DNA of 5,500 bases from positions 1-5,500 of the forward strand of contig WRKE01000155.1 of the NCBI GenBank assembly GCA_009778235.1, in the 5' to 3' direction. Within the stretch, counting starts at the first letter, position 1. Every line of letters begins with the position of its first letter. The DNA comes from Pseudomonadota bacterium (GTDB lineage: Bacteria > Desulfobacterota > Desulfobulbia > Desulfobulbales > Desulfobulbaceae). The notes below the pieces were generated by a model. That model was not told the DNA's origin. It did not search any database and saw only the letters and a program-made list of their open reading frames with translations. Made by a program: the position numbers and the translations under genes. Below, one piece after another: positions 1-5,500 of this stretch.

Positions 1-51
1 GATGGCGGCAACAACAAGGGCCGTTACGCCATGGTGGCGGAAAAGGCCTGA
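1..51 (+). CDS. C-terminal end of an unidentified protein (partial)
   Basis: Reading from base 1, frame 1 gives 16 codons (DGGNNKGRYAMVAEKA) followed by TGA at 49-51. The fragment uses GC-rich codons like the rest of the window. It lies on the same strand as the next gene, 68 bp upstream of it, so it could be the tail of a co-oriented neighbour. The residues are too few to assign a family. The Gly-rich stretch followed by a hydrophobic segment and a short charged end is not diagnostic. The other two plus frames also stay open over part of this stretch, so the frame choice is an inference. No terminator hairpin is visible between this stop and the next start. Confidence 0.4.
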   Translation, partial: DGGNNKGRYAMVAEKA

Positions 52-119
52 GATCGCGTAGCCAAAAAACAAAAAACCCCGGCAGCCGCACTTCACTTCA
101 ACCCCTGCGAGGTCACGCC

Positions 120-668
120 ATGTCTATCGCCCTTTTGCTCATTGACATTCAAAACGACTACTTTCCCGGCGGAACCATGGAAGTGCCAGGTGCCACCGAG
201 GCTGCAACCAAGGCCGCAACACTGCTTGCGGCCTTCCGGGACAGGTCGCTGCCGATCATCCACATCCAACACCTCGCTGCCCGTCCCGGGGCGACCTTTT
301 TCCTGCCCAACACCCCAGGGGCGGAAATTCACCCTTCGGTTCGGCCCCTTGAGAATGAGCCGGTTTTCCAGAAACACTTTCCCAGCAGCTTTAACCAAAC
401 GGAATTGCTGGACTATTTGCAGCGAGAAAACATTTCGCAGTTGCTGATCGCAGGTATGATGACCCAGATGTGCATTGACACCACGGTTCGCGCGGCGGTT
501 GATTTTGGTTTTTCCTGTCTGGTGGCGCATGACGCCTGCGCCGCCAGATCCTTGGCGTTCAATGGGCGGGAAGTTGCCGCTGAAGATGTCCAGGCGGCAT
601 ATTGCGCCGCACTCAATGGACTATTTGCCAAGGTGCTGCCGGCCGATAAGTTGCTCGCCGACCTCTGA
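120..668 (+). CDS. Cysteine hydrolase, isochorismatase/nicotinamidase superfamily
   Basis: This 182-residue protein has the usual length for a stand-alone isochorismatase-like hydrolase. The family's catalytic triad is visible: Asp9 in LLIDIQNDYF, Lys85 in EPVFQKHFPSSF, and the nucleophile Cys118 in GMMTQMCIDTTVRAA. The Gly-Met-Met stretch before the Cys is where the family's conserved cis-peptide and oxyanion site lie. The Rossmann-like pattern of hydrophobic strands (residues 3-8, 44-49, 107-112) fits. Family members hydrolyse amide or vinyl-ether bonds in small molecules such as nicotinamide, isochorismate, ureas or carbamoyl compounds. The actual substrate cannot be told from this sequence. 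There is no signal peptide, so it should be cytosolic. The start ATG has a modest GAGG about 7 nt upstream. It is convergent with the hydrogenase operon, with no evident functional link. Confidence 0.9.
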   Translation: MSIALLLIDIQNDYFPGGTMEVPGATEAATKAATLLAAFRDRSLPIIHIQHLAARPGATFFLPNTPGAEIHPSVRPLENEPVFQKHFPSSFNQTELLDYLQRENISQLLIAGMMTQMCIDTTVRAAVDFGFSCLVAHDACAARSLAFNGREVAAEDVQAAYCAALNGLFAKVLPADKLLADL

Positions 669-871
669 TGTGGACCTGTTTGATGGGGGTGCCGCCGACA
701 TCATCGCCAAGTTCCTGCCTCGGGCCTTGGCGGCCACTCCTTCGCGGTTTTATGTTTTTAACCGCTCTAAACGAAGGTCAGCAATTTTGATTGGCGCGAT
801 GGGTTTCGCTGCGCTCAACCCCCTGCACCACGACCATCCCATGGCTGTGTTTACTGAATATTTACAGCAAG
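669..871. other. Convergent intergenic spacer, no confident gene
   Basis: This spacer of about 200 bp separates the stop codons of the plus-strand cysteine hydrolase and the minus-strand hydrogenase protease. One plus frame stays open from a GTG at 670 to a TGA ending at 903 (78 codons). It includes a hydrophobic patch (SAILIGAMGFAALNP), but it has no Shine-Dalgarno site and runs into the 3' end of the protease gene. I do not call it as a gene. A weak 6-bp inverted repeat (GCGGTT at 744-749, AACCGC at 760-765) lies inside a T-rich stretch. It has no clear U-tract after it, so it is not a convincing terminator. I see no tRNA or repeat here. Confidence 0.5.
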
Positions 872-1336
872 TTACGCCGCAGCGGAGGCCACCATATCCT
901 TGATCCGCTCCACCACCTCAGCCACCGCGCGCTCGACCTCGGGCGACATCTGCTGGGTGAACTCCTTGATTTCTTTGACCTCGATCAGCAAGATCCGGAT
1001 GTCAACGGGCATCTCTTCAGGAAAACAGACATACCCGGTTTTCAGAGTGGCCCCCAAGGTGATGGCGTGTGAGTTCACCAAGGCATGGTTGGTGAAGATA
1101 TCATCCATGGTCGCTTCGAGGATGGCGCCCGGCGCATTGCCCAGCTGGCACGCATCGACGATGATCGCCCGTTCAAAGCCCAGAATCTTGTCCATCACCT
1201 CGAAACCAACCGTGTAGACCACCTCGGTCTGACAGGCCACCCCATCTCGTTCCAGTTGCTCGGCCACCACCACCCCGGCACGGTCGTCTTGCAGATAGGG
1301 ATTGCCGATGCCAACCACCACGCATTTTGCTTTCAT
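872..1336 (-). CDS. [NiFe]-hydrogenase maturation endopeptidase (HyaD/HybD/FrcD family)
   Basis: This 154-residue protein belongs to the peptidase family that cuts the C-terminal tail from the large subunit of [NiFe] hydrogenases after metal insertion. The N-terminal signature GxGNxxxxDD is present as VVGIGNPYLQDDRAG (residues 7-21). By comparison with E. coli HybD (Glu16, Asp62, His93), the nickel-sensing residues should be Asp18, Asp61 (in IIVDACQ) and His90 (in VNSHAITLG), and all three are present. I chose the ATG at 1336 because the family signature starts a few residues in and an AGGAG lies 4 nt upstream. The longer in-frame start at 1471 would translate through a perfect hairpin and add a 45-residue tail with no family resemblance. 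The gene lies downstream of mvhA on the same strand, so MvhA is its most likely substrate. It is the last gene of the minus-strand cluster. Confidence 0.9.
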   Translation of the reverse strand: MKAKCVVVGIGNPYLQDDRAGVVVAEQLERDGVACQTEVVYTVGFEVMDKILGFERAIIVDACQLGNAPGAILEATMDDIFTNHALVNSHAITLGATLKTGYVCFPEEMPVDIRILLIEVKEIKEFTQQMSPEVERAVAEVVERIKDMVASAAA

Positions 1337-1352
1337 ATCTCTCCTGTTGCCT

Positions 1353-1390
1353 AAAGAAAGGGCCGGAAGAGGGAGAACCTCTTCCGGCCC
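1353..1390 (-). terminator. Rho-independent terminator or attenuator between mvhA and the protease gene
   Basis: A perfect 13-bp inverted repeat (1360-1372 pairs with 1378-1390) encloses a 5-nt loop. Read on the minus strand, the hairpin GGGCCGGAAGAGG...CCTCTTCCGGCCC is followed at once by TTTCTTT (1359-1353). This is the layout of an intrinsic terminator for transcripts leaving mvhA. The plus-strand side has no T-tract, so it works in one direction only. The ribosome-binding site and ATG of the protease gene begin about 8 to 17 nt after the U-run, so it would act as a partial terminator that lowers protease expression. It could instead be an RNA processing or stability hairpin protecting the upstream mRNA. 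The structure is directly visible; its effect is inferred. Confidence 0.75.
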
Positions 1391-1421
1391 AAGGGAAGTG
1401 AAACAGAGGGGGATGAGGTCA

Positions 1422-1469
1422 GGTTGCCGCCAGCCCGCCTGGATCGACCACGATGGGACAGCGGCAACC
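1422..1469. repeat. 9-bp inverted repeat in the mvhA-protease spacer
   Basis: GGTTGCCGC at 1422-1430 is the reverse complement of GCGGCAACC at 1461-1469, with a 30-nt GC-rich loop between. It lies between the mvhA stop and the terminator-like hairpin. There is no U-tract, so it is not a terminator by itself. It could be a secondary RNA structure in the 3' region of the mvhA transcript, or chance. Confidence 0.35.
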
Positions 1470-1488
1470 AAACGCTCCGTTCACTACC

Positions 1489-2955
1489 TTAAAAGTTTTT
1501 CAGGGTCTTGTACAATGCACCGTTCTTATCGAAAATCTCGACTTCTAGGGGCGACTGGCCGCCGGTCACCGCATGGGTGGCACAAGCCAGGCAAAGGTCA
1601 TAGGGACGGAAGGCCATCTCGACATAGTTGAGCATGCCTTGAGAAACTTCACCGTTTTTGATGAAATGTTTGGCCGCCTTCTTCACCGCCAGGTTGATCG
1701 GGGCGTTGTTGTGGGTGGTGGCCACGATTAGGTTGGCATCGGTGACGATACCCTTGCTGTCGGTAAGGTAATGATGGATCAGGGTACCGCGCGACGCCTC
1801 AATGATGCCTATTCCCTCGCCTGTACAGGAGGTCGGCTTGTCCCAAGTCTCCTTGCTGGTGATTTCCTTATCGCTGGAGAGCTCTACACATCTCTCAGCG
1901 GCATTGAGCATCTCGATGGCCCGTGCCCAGTGATAGGCAAGGATGTGGTGCACTGGCCGCGCGCCAAAGGTGGCGTGAAATCTTTCAAAATGCTTCTGCG
2001 CCTTGGGCGTGTCCATGCCTTGGGCTATGTTCATCCTAGCCAGCGGGCCAACGGCATAAATATTGGTTCCTGGTCCGTCGACGATGCCCTTCCAGGCACC
2101 GAGCTTCTTCTGATAGGGGAATTTGAGATAGGACCAAGGCAGAACCCGCTCAGCGATGAAATCAAGGTATTCTTTGCCCTTGAAGGAGCCAACCTCAGTT
2201 CCGGCGCTGTCGATCACTTTCTGGGTGCCGTCGTAGTAGGCGATCTGGCCATGATCGTTCACCGAGCCCATGTAGCCGACCTCGACCTTGTACATGTCAC
2301 CGGTAACCAATTGCATGTACTTGTCGTTTTTCAGCACCACGTCTTCAAATACCTGAAGAGTCAGCTCGCCCAGTCCCACCAAGTCTTGTGACCAGGCTTC
2401 CATTTGCCTGCGCTCCTCTTCGGTCACCTGCTTGGACCAACCACCGGGGAGGGCTGCCACCGGATGGTTGGGCTTACCGCCCAGCAACTCGAAAATCTTG
2501 ATCGCCGAGCTGCGGCGTCGCAGGACTTCCTTGCCGGTTTCGGCTCCCACCGCATTGATCAGGCCGACCACGTTACGCACGGCTGGATCGGCCTCTGGCC
2601 CGACCACGAAATCAGGAAAACCAAGGGCATAGAGGATAACCGAATGGTCTTCGACATAGTGGGAACTGTAATAGAGTTCGCGCAGCTTGCGGGCGGCGGG
2701 TGGCGGCGTAACGCCGAAGACGCCGTCCGAGGCTTTCATCGCGGCGGTGAAATGGACACCGCGGCAGACACCGCAGACCGTGGACACAGTCCGGGGCACC
2801 TCCTCGATCGGCATGCCCTGGAGGAATTTTTCATATCCCCGGAATTCGACGGTCTGGAAAAAGGCATCGTCGACATTGCCGTTATCGTCGAGGAAAATGG
2901 CAATCTTACCATGCCCCTCGAGCCGGGTGACCGGATTGATTTCGATTTTCTTCAT
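1489..2955 (-). CDS. mvhA: F420-non-reducing [NiFe] hydrogenase large (alpha) subunit, group 3c
   Basis: This is the catalytic subunit that splits H2 at a Ni-Fe centre in the cytosolic Mvh hydrogenase. From the ATG at 2955 it is 488 residues, close to the family's usual length. The N-terminus INPVTRLEGHGKI is the standard opening of these subunits. The first nickel-ligand pair is Cys61 and Cys64 (STVCGVCRGVH) and the second is Cys455 and Cys458 (DLCLACATH). The usual Pro before the first Cys of the second pair is Leu here. The 27 residues after His461 match the tail removed by the maturation protease encoded downstream. I chose 2955 because family proteins begin there and AAGGAG lies 7 nt upstream. 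An in-frame ATG at 3039, with an equally good AGGGAGG, would add 28 residues. No TGA codon falls in the open frame, so this is a cysteine and not a selenocysteine enzyme. Confidence 0.95.
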   Translation of the reverse strand: MKKIEINPVTRLEGHGKIAIFLDDNGNVDDAFFQTVEFRGYEKFLQGMPIEEVPRTVSTVCGVCRGVHFTAAMKASDGVFGVTPPPAARKLRELYYSSHYVEDHSVILYALGFPDFVVGPEADPAVRNVVGLINAVGAETGKEVLRRRSSAIKIFELLGGKPNHPVAALPGGWSKQVTEEERRQMEAWSQDLVGLGELTLQVFEDVVLKNDKYMQLVTGDMYKVEVGYMGSVNDHGQIAYYDGTQKVIDSAGTEVGSFKGKEYLDFIAERVLPWSYLKFPYQKKLGAWKGIVDGPGTNIYAVGPLARMNIAQGMDTPKAQKHFERFHATFGARPVHHILAYHWARAIEMLNAAERCVELSSDKEITSKETWDKPTSCTGEGIGIIEASRGTLIHHYLTDSKGIVTDANLIVATTHNNAPINLAVKKAAKHFIKNGEVSQGMLNYVEMAFRPYDLCLACATHAVTGGQSPLEVEIFDKNGALYKTLKNF

Positions 2956-3039
2956 AAAGCTGCTCCTTGCAGTCGTAACCGGCACGCTTGGCGCGGGGCC
3001 AAAACCGAATTTGTTCTTTAGCGCTTCAAAGATACCCAT
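2956..3039 (-). other. Possible N-terminal extension of MvhA from an upstream start
   Basis: An ATG at 3039 is in frame with mvhA and has AGGGAGG (3053-3047) exactly 7 nt before it. It would add 28 residues, beginning MGIFEALKNKFGFGP (possibly a short amphipathic helix) and continuing with a Pro/Ser/Thr-rich linker. Starting here leaves a 41-nt gap after mvhG, whereas starting at 2955 leaves 125 nt, unusually long for this compact operon. Against it, family members start at the 2955 position, which also has its own AAGGAG (2968-2963) at the same 7-nt spacing. The stretch includes CTA and AGG codons, so its codon use does not settle the question. Both starts may be used. Confidence 0.4.
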
Positions 3040-3080
3040 GAACAGGCCTCCCTGGTTGTTCGTATCGACATCCTGACGGG

Positions 3081-4067
3081 CTACTGCTCCTTATGCTCGG
3101 CAATGCGGTGGTTGAGCTTTGAGGCCGTGTGGCTGTACCGGTAGACCAGCTTGGCCATGTTGTTGTATTTCTCGATGAACTGGGCCGCAACCTCTTCGTC
3201 TGCCATGCTTGATGCGAGCATGGAGACACAACGGGCCCCGAAATCCTTGATACCCGGAATCGGACCGCCACAGCCACGACAGGGAATGTTGACATTGAGG
3301 CATGAACCGCCGCAGTCTCCCTGGGTCACCGGACCAAAGCACATGTAGCCCTGCTGGAGCAAACATTTTTCCGGATCGGGCTGGGCGTCGATGGTCCGTT
3401 TGATCTCGCCTACCGGCAACCGCTCCTCACCGGTAATCGCCGGATTTCGCTTGCAGACGTCACACACCGCCTTGCCGCCGGTCAGCCAGGAGCCTGCCGG
3501 CGGCAGCTTGCCCGCCAGAATGGCACCGACCAGATGGCCGACAAAGGAAGGATGGGGCGGACAACCGCCGACATAATACTCCACAGGGACGACCTGATCG
3601 ATGGTCTGACAGTTGTCAAGAAAGACCGGGATAGTAAGGTTGTACTTGCCGTCGAGCAAATATTCCGGAGTGGGATAGATCCCATCGGGATTGTCGGTGG
3701 TAAAGGTGGTCTTGTAGGCCTTCTCGAACAATTCCTCTTTGGTATGCAGGTCGCCCATGGCAGCAATACCGCCCATGGAGGCGCAAGCGCCGAAGGCCAC
3801 CAGGGTCTTCGCTTTCTGGCGCAGCACCTTGACCATGTGCAGGTTCTCGCTGTTACGGATCATGCCGTCGACAAAGGCCAGGTCAATGCTTTTGTCGGCC
3901 ATGGCTTCCAGATCCTTGTACTTGACATCCGCCACGGTCGGAGCCCAGAAGACGATTTCGAGCGCATCCAAGGCATCGACCAGGGCCTCTGAAAGGTCGA
4001 CGACGCTCATTTCGCAGCCGGCACAGCCACCGGCGAGCAGAAAGGCGGTTTTCACTTTATCTGCCAT
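3081..4067 (-). CDS. mvhG: F420-non-reducing hydrogenase small (gamma) subunit, iron-sulfur electron-transfer subunit
   Basis: This 328-residue protein carries electrons from the NiFe site of MvhA through a chain of Fe-S clusters towards MvhD. The N-terminal small-subunit domain shows the proximal-cluster cysteines: Cys15 and Cys18 (GGCAGCE), Cys95 (FGACASMGG) and Cys169 (GGCPPHP). The C-terminal half has Cys202/205, Cys235, Cys243, Cys252, Cys256, Cys263 and Cys266, eight cysteines, enough for two more [4Fe-4S] clusters as in the family. There is no twin-arginine signal, so the enzyme stays in the cytoplasm, as expected for group 3. I chose the ATG at 4067 because AAAGGAGG lies 8 nt upstream; the ATG at 4073 is only 2 nt from it. 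A much longer open frame to 4196 is only overlap with mvhD. The start overlaps the mvhD end by 11 nt, which suggests translational coupling. Confidence 0.95.
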   Translation of the reverse strand: MADKVKTAFLLAGGCAGCEMSVVDLSEALVDALDALEIVFWAPTVADVKYKDLEAMADKSIDLAFVDGMIRNSENLHMVKVLRQKAKTLVAFGACASMGGIAAMGDLHTKEELFEKAYKTTFTTDNPDGIYPTPEYLLDGKYNLTIPVFLDNCQTIDQVVPVEYYVGGCPPHPSFVGHLVGAILAGKLPPAGSWLTGGKAVCDVCKRNPAITGEERLPVGEIKRTIDAQPDPEKCLLQQGYMCFGPVTQGDCGGSCLNVNIPCRGCGGPIPGIKDFGARCVSMLASSMADEEVAAQFIEKYNNMAKLVYRYSHTASKLNHRIAEHKEQ

Positions 4068-4482
4068 GGCCATTTCCTCCTTTGAGCGGATTGGGACCCA
4101 ATTTCTCCAGTTCTTTGGTGAACTCATCGACCACCTCGGCAAACCGGTAACCTTCGGCGCCGGAGATCCATTCCAGACGGAACCGGTTGCGGTCAAACCC
4201 CGAATCCTCCAGCAACTGTGCCAGGATCTTCATCCGGTTGGCGGTTTTATGATTACCGCTCTTGTAGTGACAGTCGCCGAAGTGGCAACCGCCAATCAGG
4301 ACGCCATCGGCACCGTTGGCAAAGGCCTCCATGACGAATTCCGGTTCAACCCGTCCGGAGCAGGGAACCTTGATCAACTTGATCGAAGGCGGGTACTTGG
4401 CCCGCAGGTTGCCGGCGAGATCGGCACCGGCATAGGTGCACCATTGGCAGGCAAAACCGACGATATTGGGTGTGAACGACAT
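4057..4482 (-). CDS. mvhD: F420-non-reducing hydrogenase delta subunit, [2Fe-2S] link to heterodisulfide reductase
   Basis: This 141-residue protein matches the MvhD/FlpD/FrhD-type delta domain in length and motifs. In methanogens it connects the MvhAG hydrogenase to HdrA and holds one [2Fe-2S] cluster. The conserved cysteines are Cys12 and Cys15 (FACQWC), Cys41 (VPCSGRVEP), Cys66 and Cys71 (GGCHFGDCHY). The GADGVLIGGCHFGDCHY stretch is the family hallmark. It is a stand-alone delta subunit: not fused to HdrA, as happens in some lineages. Its ATG shares one base with the hdrB stop (TGATG) and has AAGGAGGT just upstream inside the hdrB 3' end, so it is probably translated by coupling from hdrB. 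That direct overlap with an Hdr gene is good evidence that hydrogenase and reductase form one complex. Confidence 0.94.
   Translation of the reverse strand: MSFTPNIVGFACQWCTYAGADLAGNLRAKYPPSIKLIKVPCSGRVEPEFVMEAFANGADGVLIGGCHFGDCHYKSGNHKTANRMKILAQLLEDSGFDRNRFRLEWISGAEGYRFAEVVDEFTKELEKLGPNPLKGGNGHGR
4076..4083 (-). promoter_or_regulatory. Ribosome-binding site that decides the mvhG start
   Basis: AAAGGAGG on the minus strand, inside the last codons of mvhD. It is 8 nt before the ATG at 4067 and only 2 nt before the ATG at 4073, so it supports the inner start (MADKVK). Confidence 0.75.
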
Positions 4483-5399
4483 CAGGCCACCTCCTTGATC
4501 AGACGTTTTTCGCTTTGTATCTCGCCAATGATCGCTTTGCGGTCGATTTGCGAAATTGCGGCCACCTGGGCGGGATCAAATCCCATGGCCAGGGCGAGCA
4601 CCTGGGTATAGTAGAAAGTCGGGATCGGGTCGAAATCGATCATGCCGCGTTCCCTGAGGATCGGTTGGGACATATCAAACTGGAGGAAACAGGAAGAGCA
4701 GGTAGTGACAATCAGATCAGCCTGGGTCTCCTCCTTGATCGACACCATCTTTTCCCTGAATAATTTCAGCGACTTTTCCACATCGGTCGACCGCATGCCC
4801 CCCATGCCGCAGCAGCCTTCCAGGCGCGAGTAATGGGGGACCGTGGCCCCGGTCGCCTCACACAGTTCGCGAAGGATGGTCGGTTGGTAGGGATTGGCCT
4901 CGGTGATTTTGTAGACATCGGTGGGCCAGAGGGCGTGGCACCCGGTCTGGACCGCGATCTTCAGACCCTCGAGGGAATATTTCAAGCTCTGCCGTATCTT
5001 CTCCACCCCGACTTTGTGATGGAGGACATGGGCGACATGATAGATGTCCGAGGTCCCCTTGAATTCGCGATTGATCGTTGCCAATTGGGCGTTGACCTTC
5101 TTGCGGCGCTCATCATCCTCCAGGTAGTGTTTGGCCTCCGCCAGCACGCCGAAGCAGGAGTTGCAGCCGGACATGATATCCACGCCTTGGTCCTCGGCGA
5201 TGGTGATGTTGCGGCCGGAAACGGCACACCAGGTGTTGAGATCAAACGACGGCACCGTGCCCCAGGACGGGCAGCAGGAAGCCCCCTGTAGATCGACCGG
5301 TTCTATCCCCAGGATCGGGAAGACCTTGCGGAAGGATTGTTCGATATCCGGCGCCTTGAGCGGGATGTTACATCCGAGATATAAGCCTATTTTTTCCAT
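4482..5399 (-). CDS. hdrB: CoB-CoM heterodisulfide reductase subunit B-like protein (two CCG domains)
   Basis: This 305-residue protein has the length and architecture of HdrB. The first CCG motif is Cys10, Cys42-Cys43, Cys79, Cys82 (spacings 31 and 35). The second is Cys154, Cys196-Cys197, Cys234, Cys237 (spacings 41 and 36). In methanogen HdrB these bind two noncubane [4Fe-4S] clusters that cleave the disulfide of CoM-S-S-CoB. All ten ligands are present, so both clusters should be functional. Bacteria lack that substrate, so the physiological acceptor here is unknown; DsrC-type or other thiol-disulfide carriers are speculative candidates. The ATG at 5399 has GGGGAGGG 6 nt upstream and lies 14 nt after the preceding gene's stop. 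The stop overlaps the mvhD start. There is no signal or membrane segment. The related CCG proteins of glycolate or lactate oxidases and Qmo are alternatives, but the mvh context favours HdrB. Confidence 0.92.
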   Translation of the reverse strand: MEKIGLYLGCNIPLKAPDIEQSFRKVFPILGIEPVDLQGASCCPSWGTVPSFDLNTWCAVSGRNITIAEDQGVDIMSGCNSCFGVLAEAKHYLEDDERRKKVNAQLATINREFKGTSDIYHVAHVLHHKVGVEKIRQSLKYSLEGLKIAVQTGCHALWPTDVYKITEANPYQPTILRELCEATGATVPHYSRLEGCCGMGGMRSTDVEKSLKLFREKMVSIKEETQADLIVTTCSSCFLQFDMSQPILRERGMIDFDPIPTFYYTQVLALAMGFDPAQVAAISQIDRKAIIGEIQSEKRLIKEVA

Positions 5400-5413
5400 A
5401 AATGGCCCTCCCC

Positions 5414-5500
5414 TTAAAAGAGACCCAACAGGCCCATGGGGCTGTTGTTGATCAGTGTCTTGATTTCCAGCTTGGCCTGTTCGTCAAAAGCCGAAGTGGG
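5414..5500 (-). CDS. C-terminal end of a probable HdrC-like subunit (partial)
   Basis: From the right edge inward, the minus strand reads 28 codons (starting PTSAFDEQAKLE, ending SPMGLLGLF) and a TAA at 5416-5414. The stop is 14 nt upstream of hdrB, and the hdrB Shine-Dalgarno site follows directly, so the two genes are surely in one operon. The fragment holds no Fe-S motif. The identity as HdrC, the ferredoxin-like partner of HdrB, is inferred mainly from position, since hdrC commonly precedes hdrB. It could equally be the tail of HdrA or another electron-transfer subunit. The start lies outside the window. Confidence 0.5.
   Translation of the reverse strand, partial: PTSAFDEQAKLEIKTLINNSPMGLLGLF

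Noticed and set aside
120..668. Nicotinamidase linked to NAD salvage or to the hydrogenase operon
   Set aside because: The superfamily is clear, but substrate-specific features are not. The gene is convergent with the hydrogenase operon rather than part of it.
1337..1471. Longer N-terminus for the maturation protease beginning at 1471
   Set aside because: It would be translated through the perfect hairpin and U-run, and it precedes the family signature GxGN by more than 50 residues where homologues have only a few.
1588..1602. Possible selenocysteine at the MvhA active site, as in some methanogen hydrogenases
   Set aside because: The nickel-ligand codons are TGC and TGT, and there is no in-frame TGA in mvhA.
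1771..3021. Two long plus-strand open frames (206 and 205 codons) opposite mvhA
   Set aside because: They lie wholly antisense to a gene with clear hydrogenase motifs. Their translations lack recognisable motifs, and GC-rich codon bias in mvhA explains the absence of stops.
3203..3223. 7-bp inverted repeat CCATGCT/AGCATGG within mvhG
   Set aside because: It is short, lies inside coding sequence, has no U-tract, and is of a size expected by chance.
4068..4196. Longer N-terminus for mvhG beginning at 4196
   Set aside because: It overlaps mvhD in another frame, the added residues do not resemble small subunits, and the good ribosome-binding site points to 4067.
3739..4611. A 290-codon plus-strand open frame across mvhG, mvhD and hdrB
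   Set aside because: It is antisense to three well-supported genes and crosses their junctions. Its translation is low-complexity and unlike any family I recognise.

Overview
This window most resembles a piece of an anaerobic, hydrogen-metabolising bacterial chromosome. A sulfate- or sulfur-reducing Desulfobacterota (former Deltaproteobacteria) is my best guess. That guess is inferred from the gene families, the strong Shine-Dalgarno sites and the moderately GC-rich codon use; no taxonomic marker is present. A methanogen is the other lineage known for these families. It is less likely here, because the Mvh and Hdr genes sit in one tight bacterial-style operon with no polyferredoxin gene (mvhB) following the hydrogenase genes in the window.

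Layout: the left edge (1-51) holds the last codons of an unidentified plus-strand gene. A plus-strand cysteine hydrolase of the isochorismatase/nicotinamidase superfamily follows at 120-668. Next is a convergent spacer of about 200 bp with no convincing gene. Everything from 872 to the right edge is on the minus strand and reads right to left: the C-terminus of a probable HdrC-like protein (5500-5414), hdrB (5399-4482), mvhD (4482-4057), mvhG (4067-3081), mvhA (2955 or 3039 to 1489), and a [NiFe]-hydrogenase maturation endopeptidase (1336-872). The first four junctions are tight or overlapping. The mvhA-protease junction is about 150 bp and carries a terminator-like hairpin.

How the genes work together: MvhA and MvhG form a cytosolic group 3c [NiFe] hydrogenase that oxidises H2. 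MvhD is the [2Fe-2S] link that passes electrons to the heterodisulfide-reductase part. HdrB carries the two noncubane [4Fe-4S] clusters where disulfide reduction takes place. In methanogens the equivalent MvhADG-HdrABC complex bifurcates electrons from H2 to ferredoxin and to CoM-S-S-CoB. In a bacterium the disulfide acceptor is unknown. The flavin-bearing bifurcating subunit HdrA is not in the window; it is not between hdrB and mvhD and must lie further upstream or elsewhere. The downstream endopeptidase probably trims the MvhA C-terminus after NiFe insertion.

Main points for a second look: two equally good start sites for mvhA, an Asp-Leu-Cys in place of the usual Asp-Pro-Cys at the MvhA active site, and a strong intercistronic hairpin with a U-rich tail before the protease gene. 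I see no mobile element, CRISPR array, tRNA or rRNA, and no clearly new system. This is a recognisable but still poorly characterised bacterial Mvh-Hdr locus.
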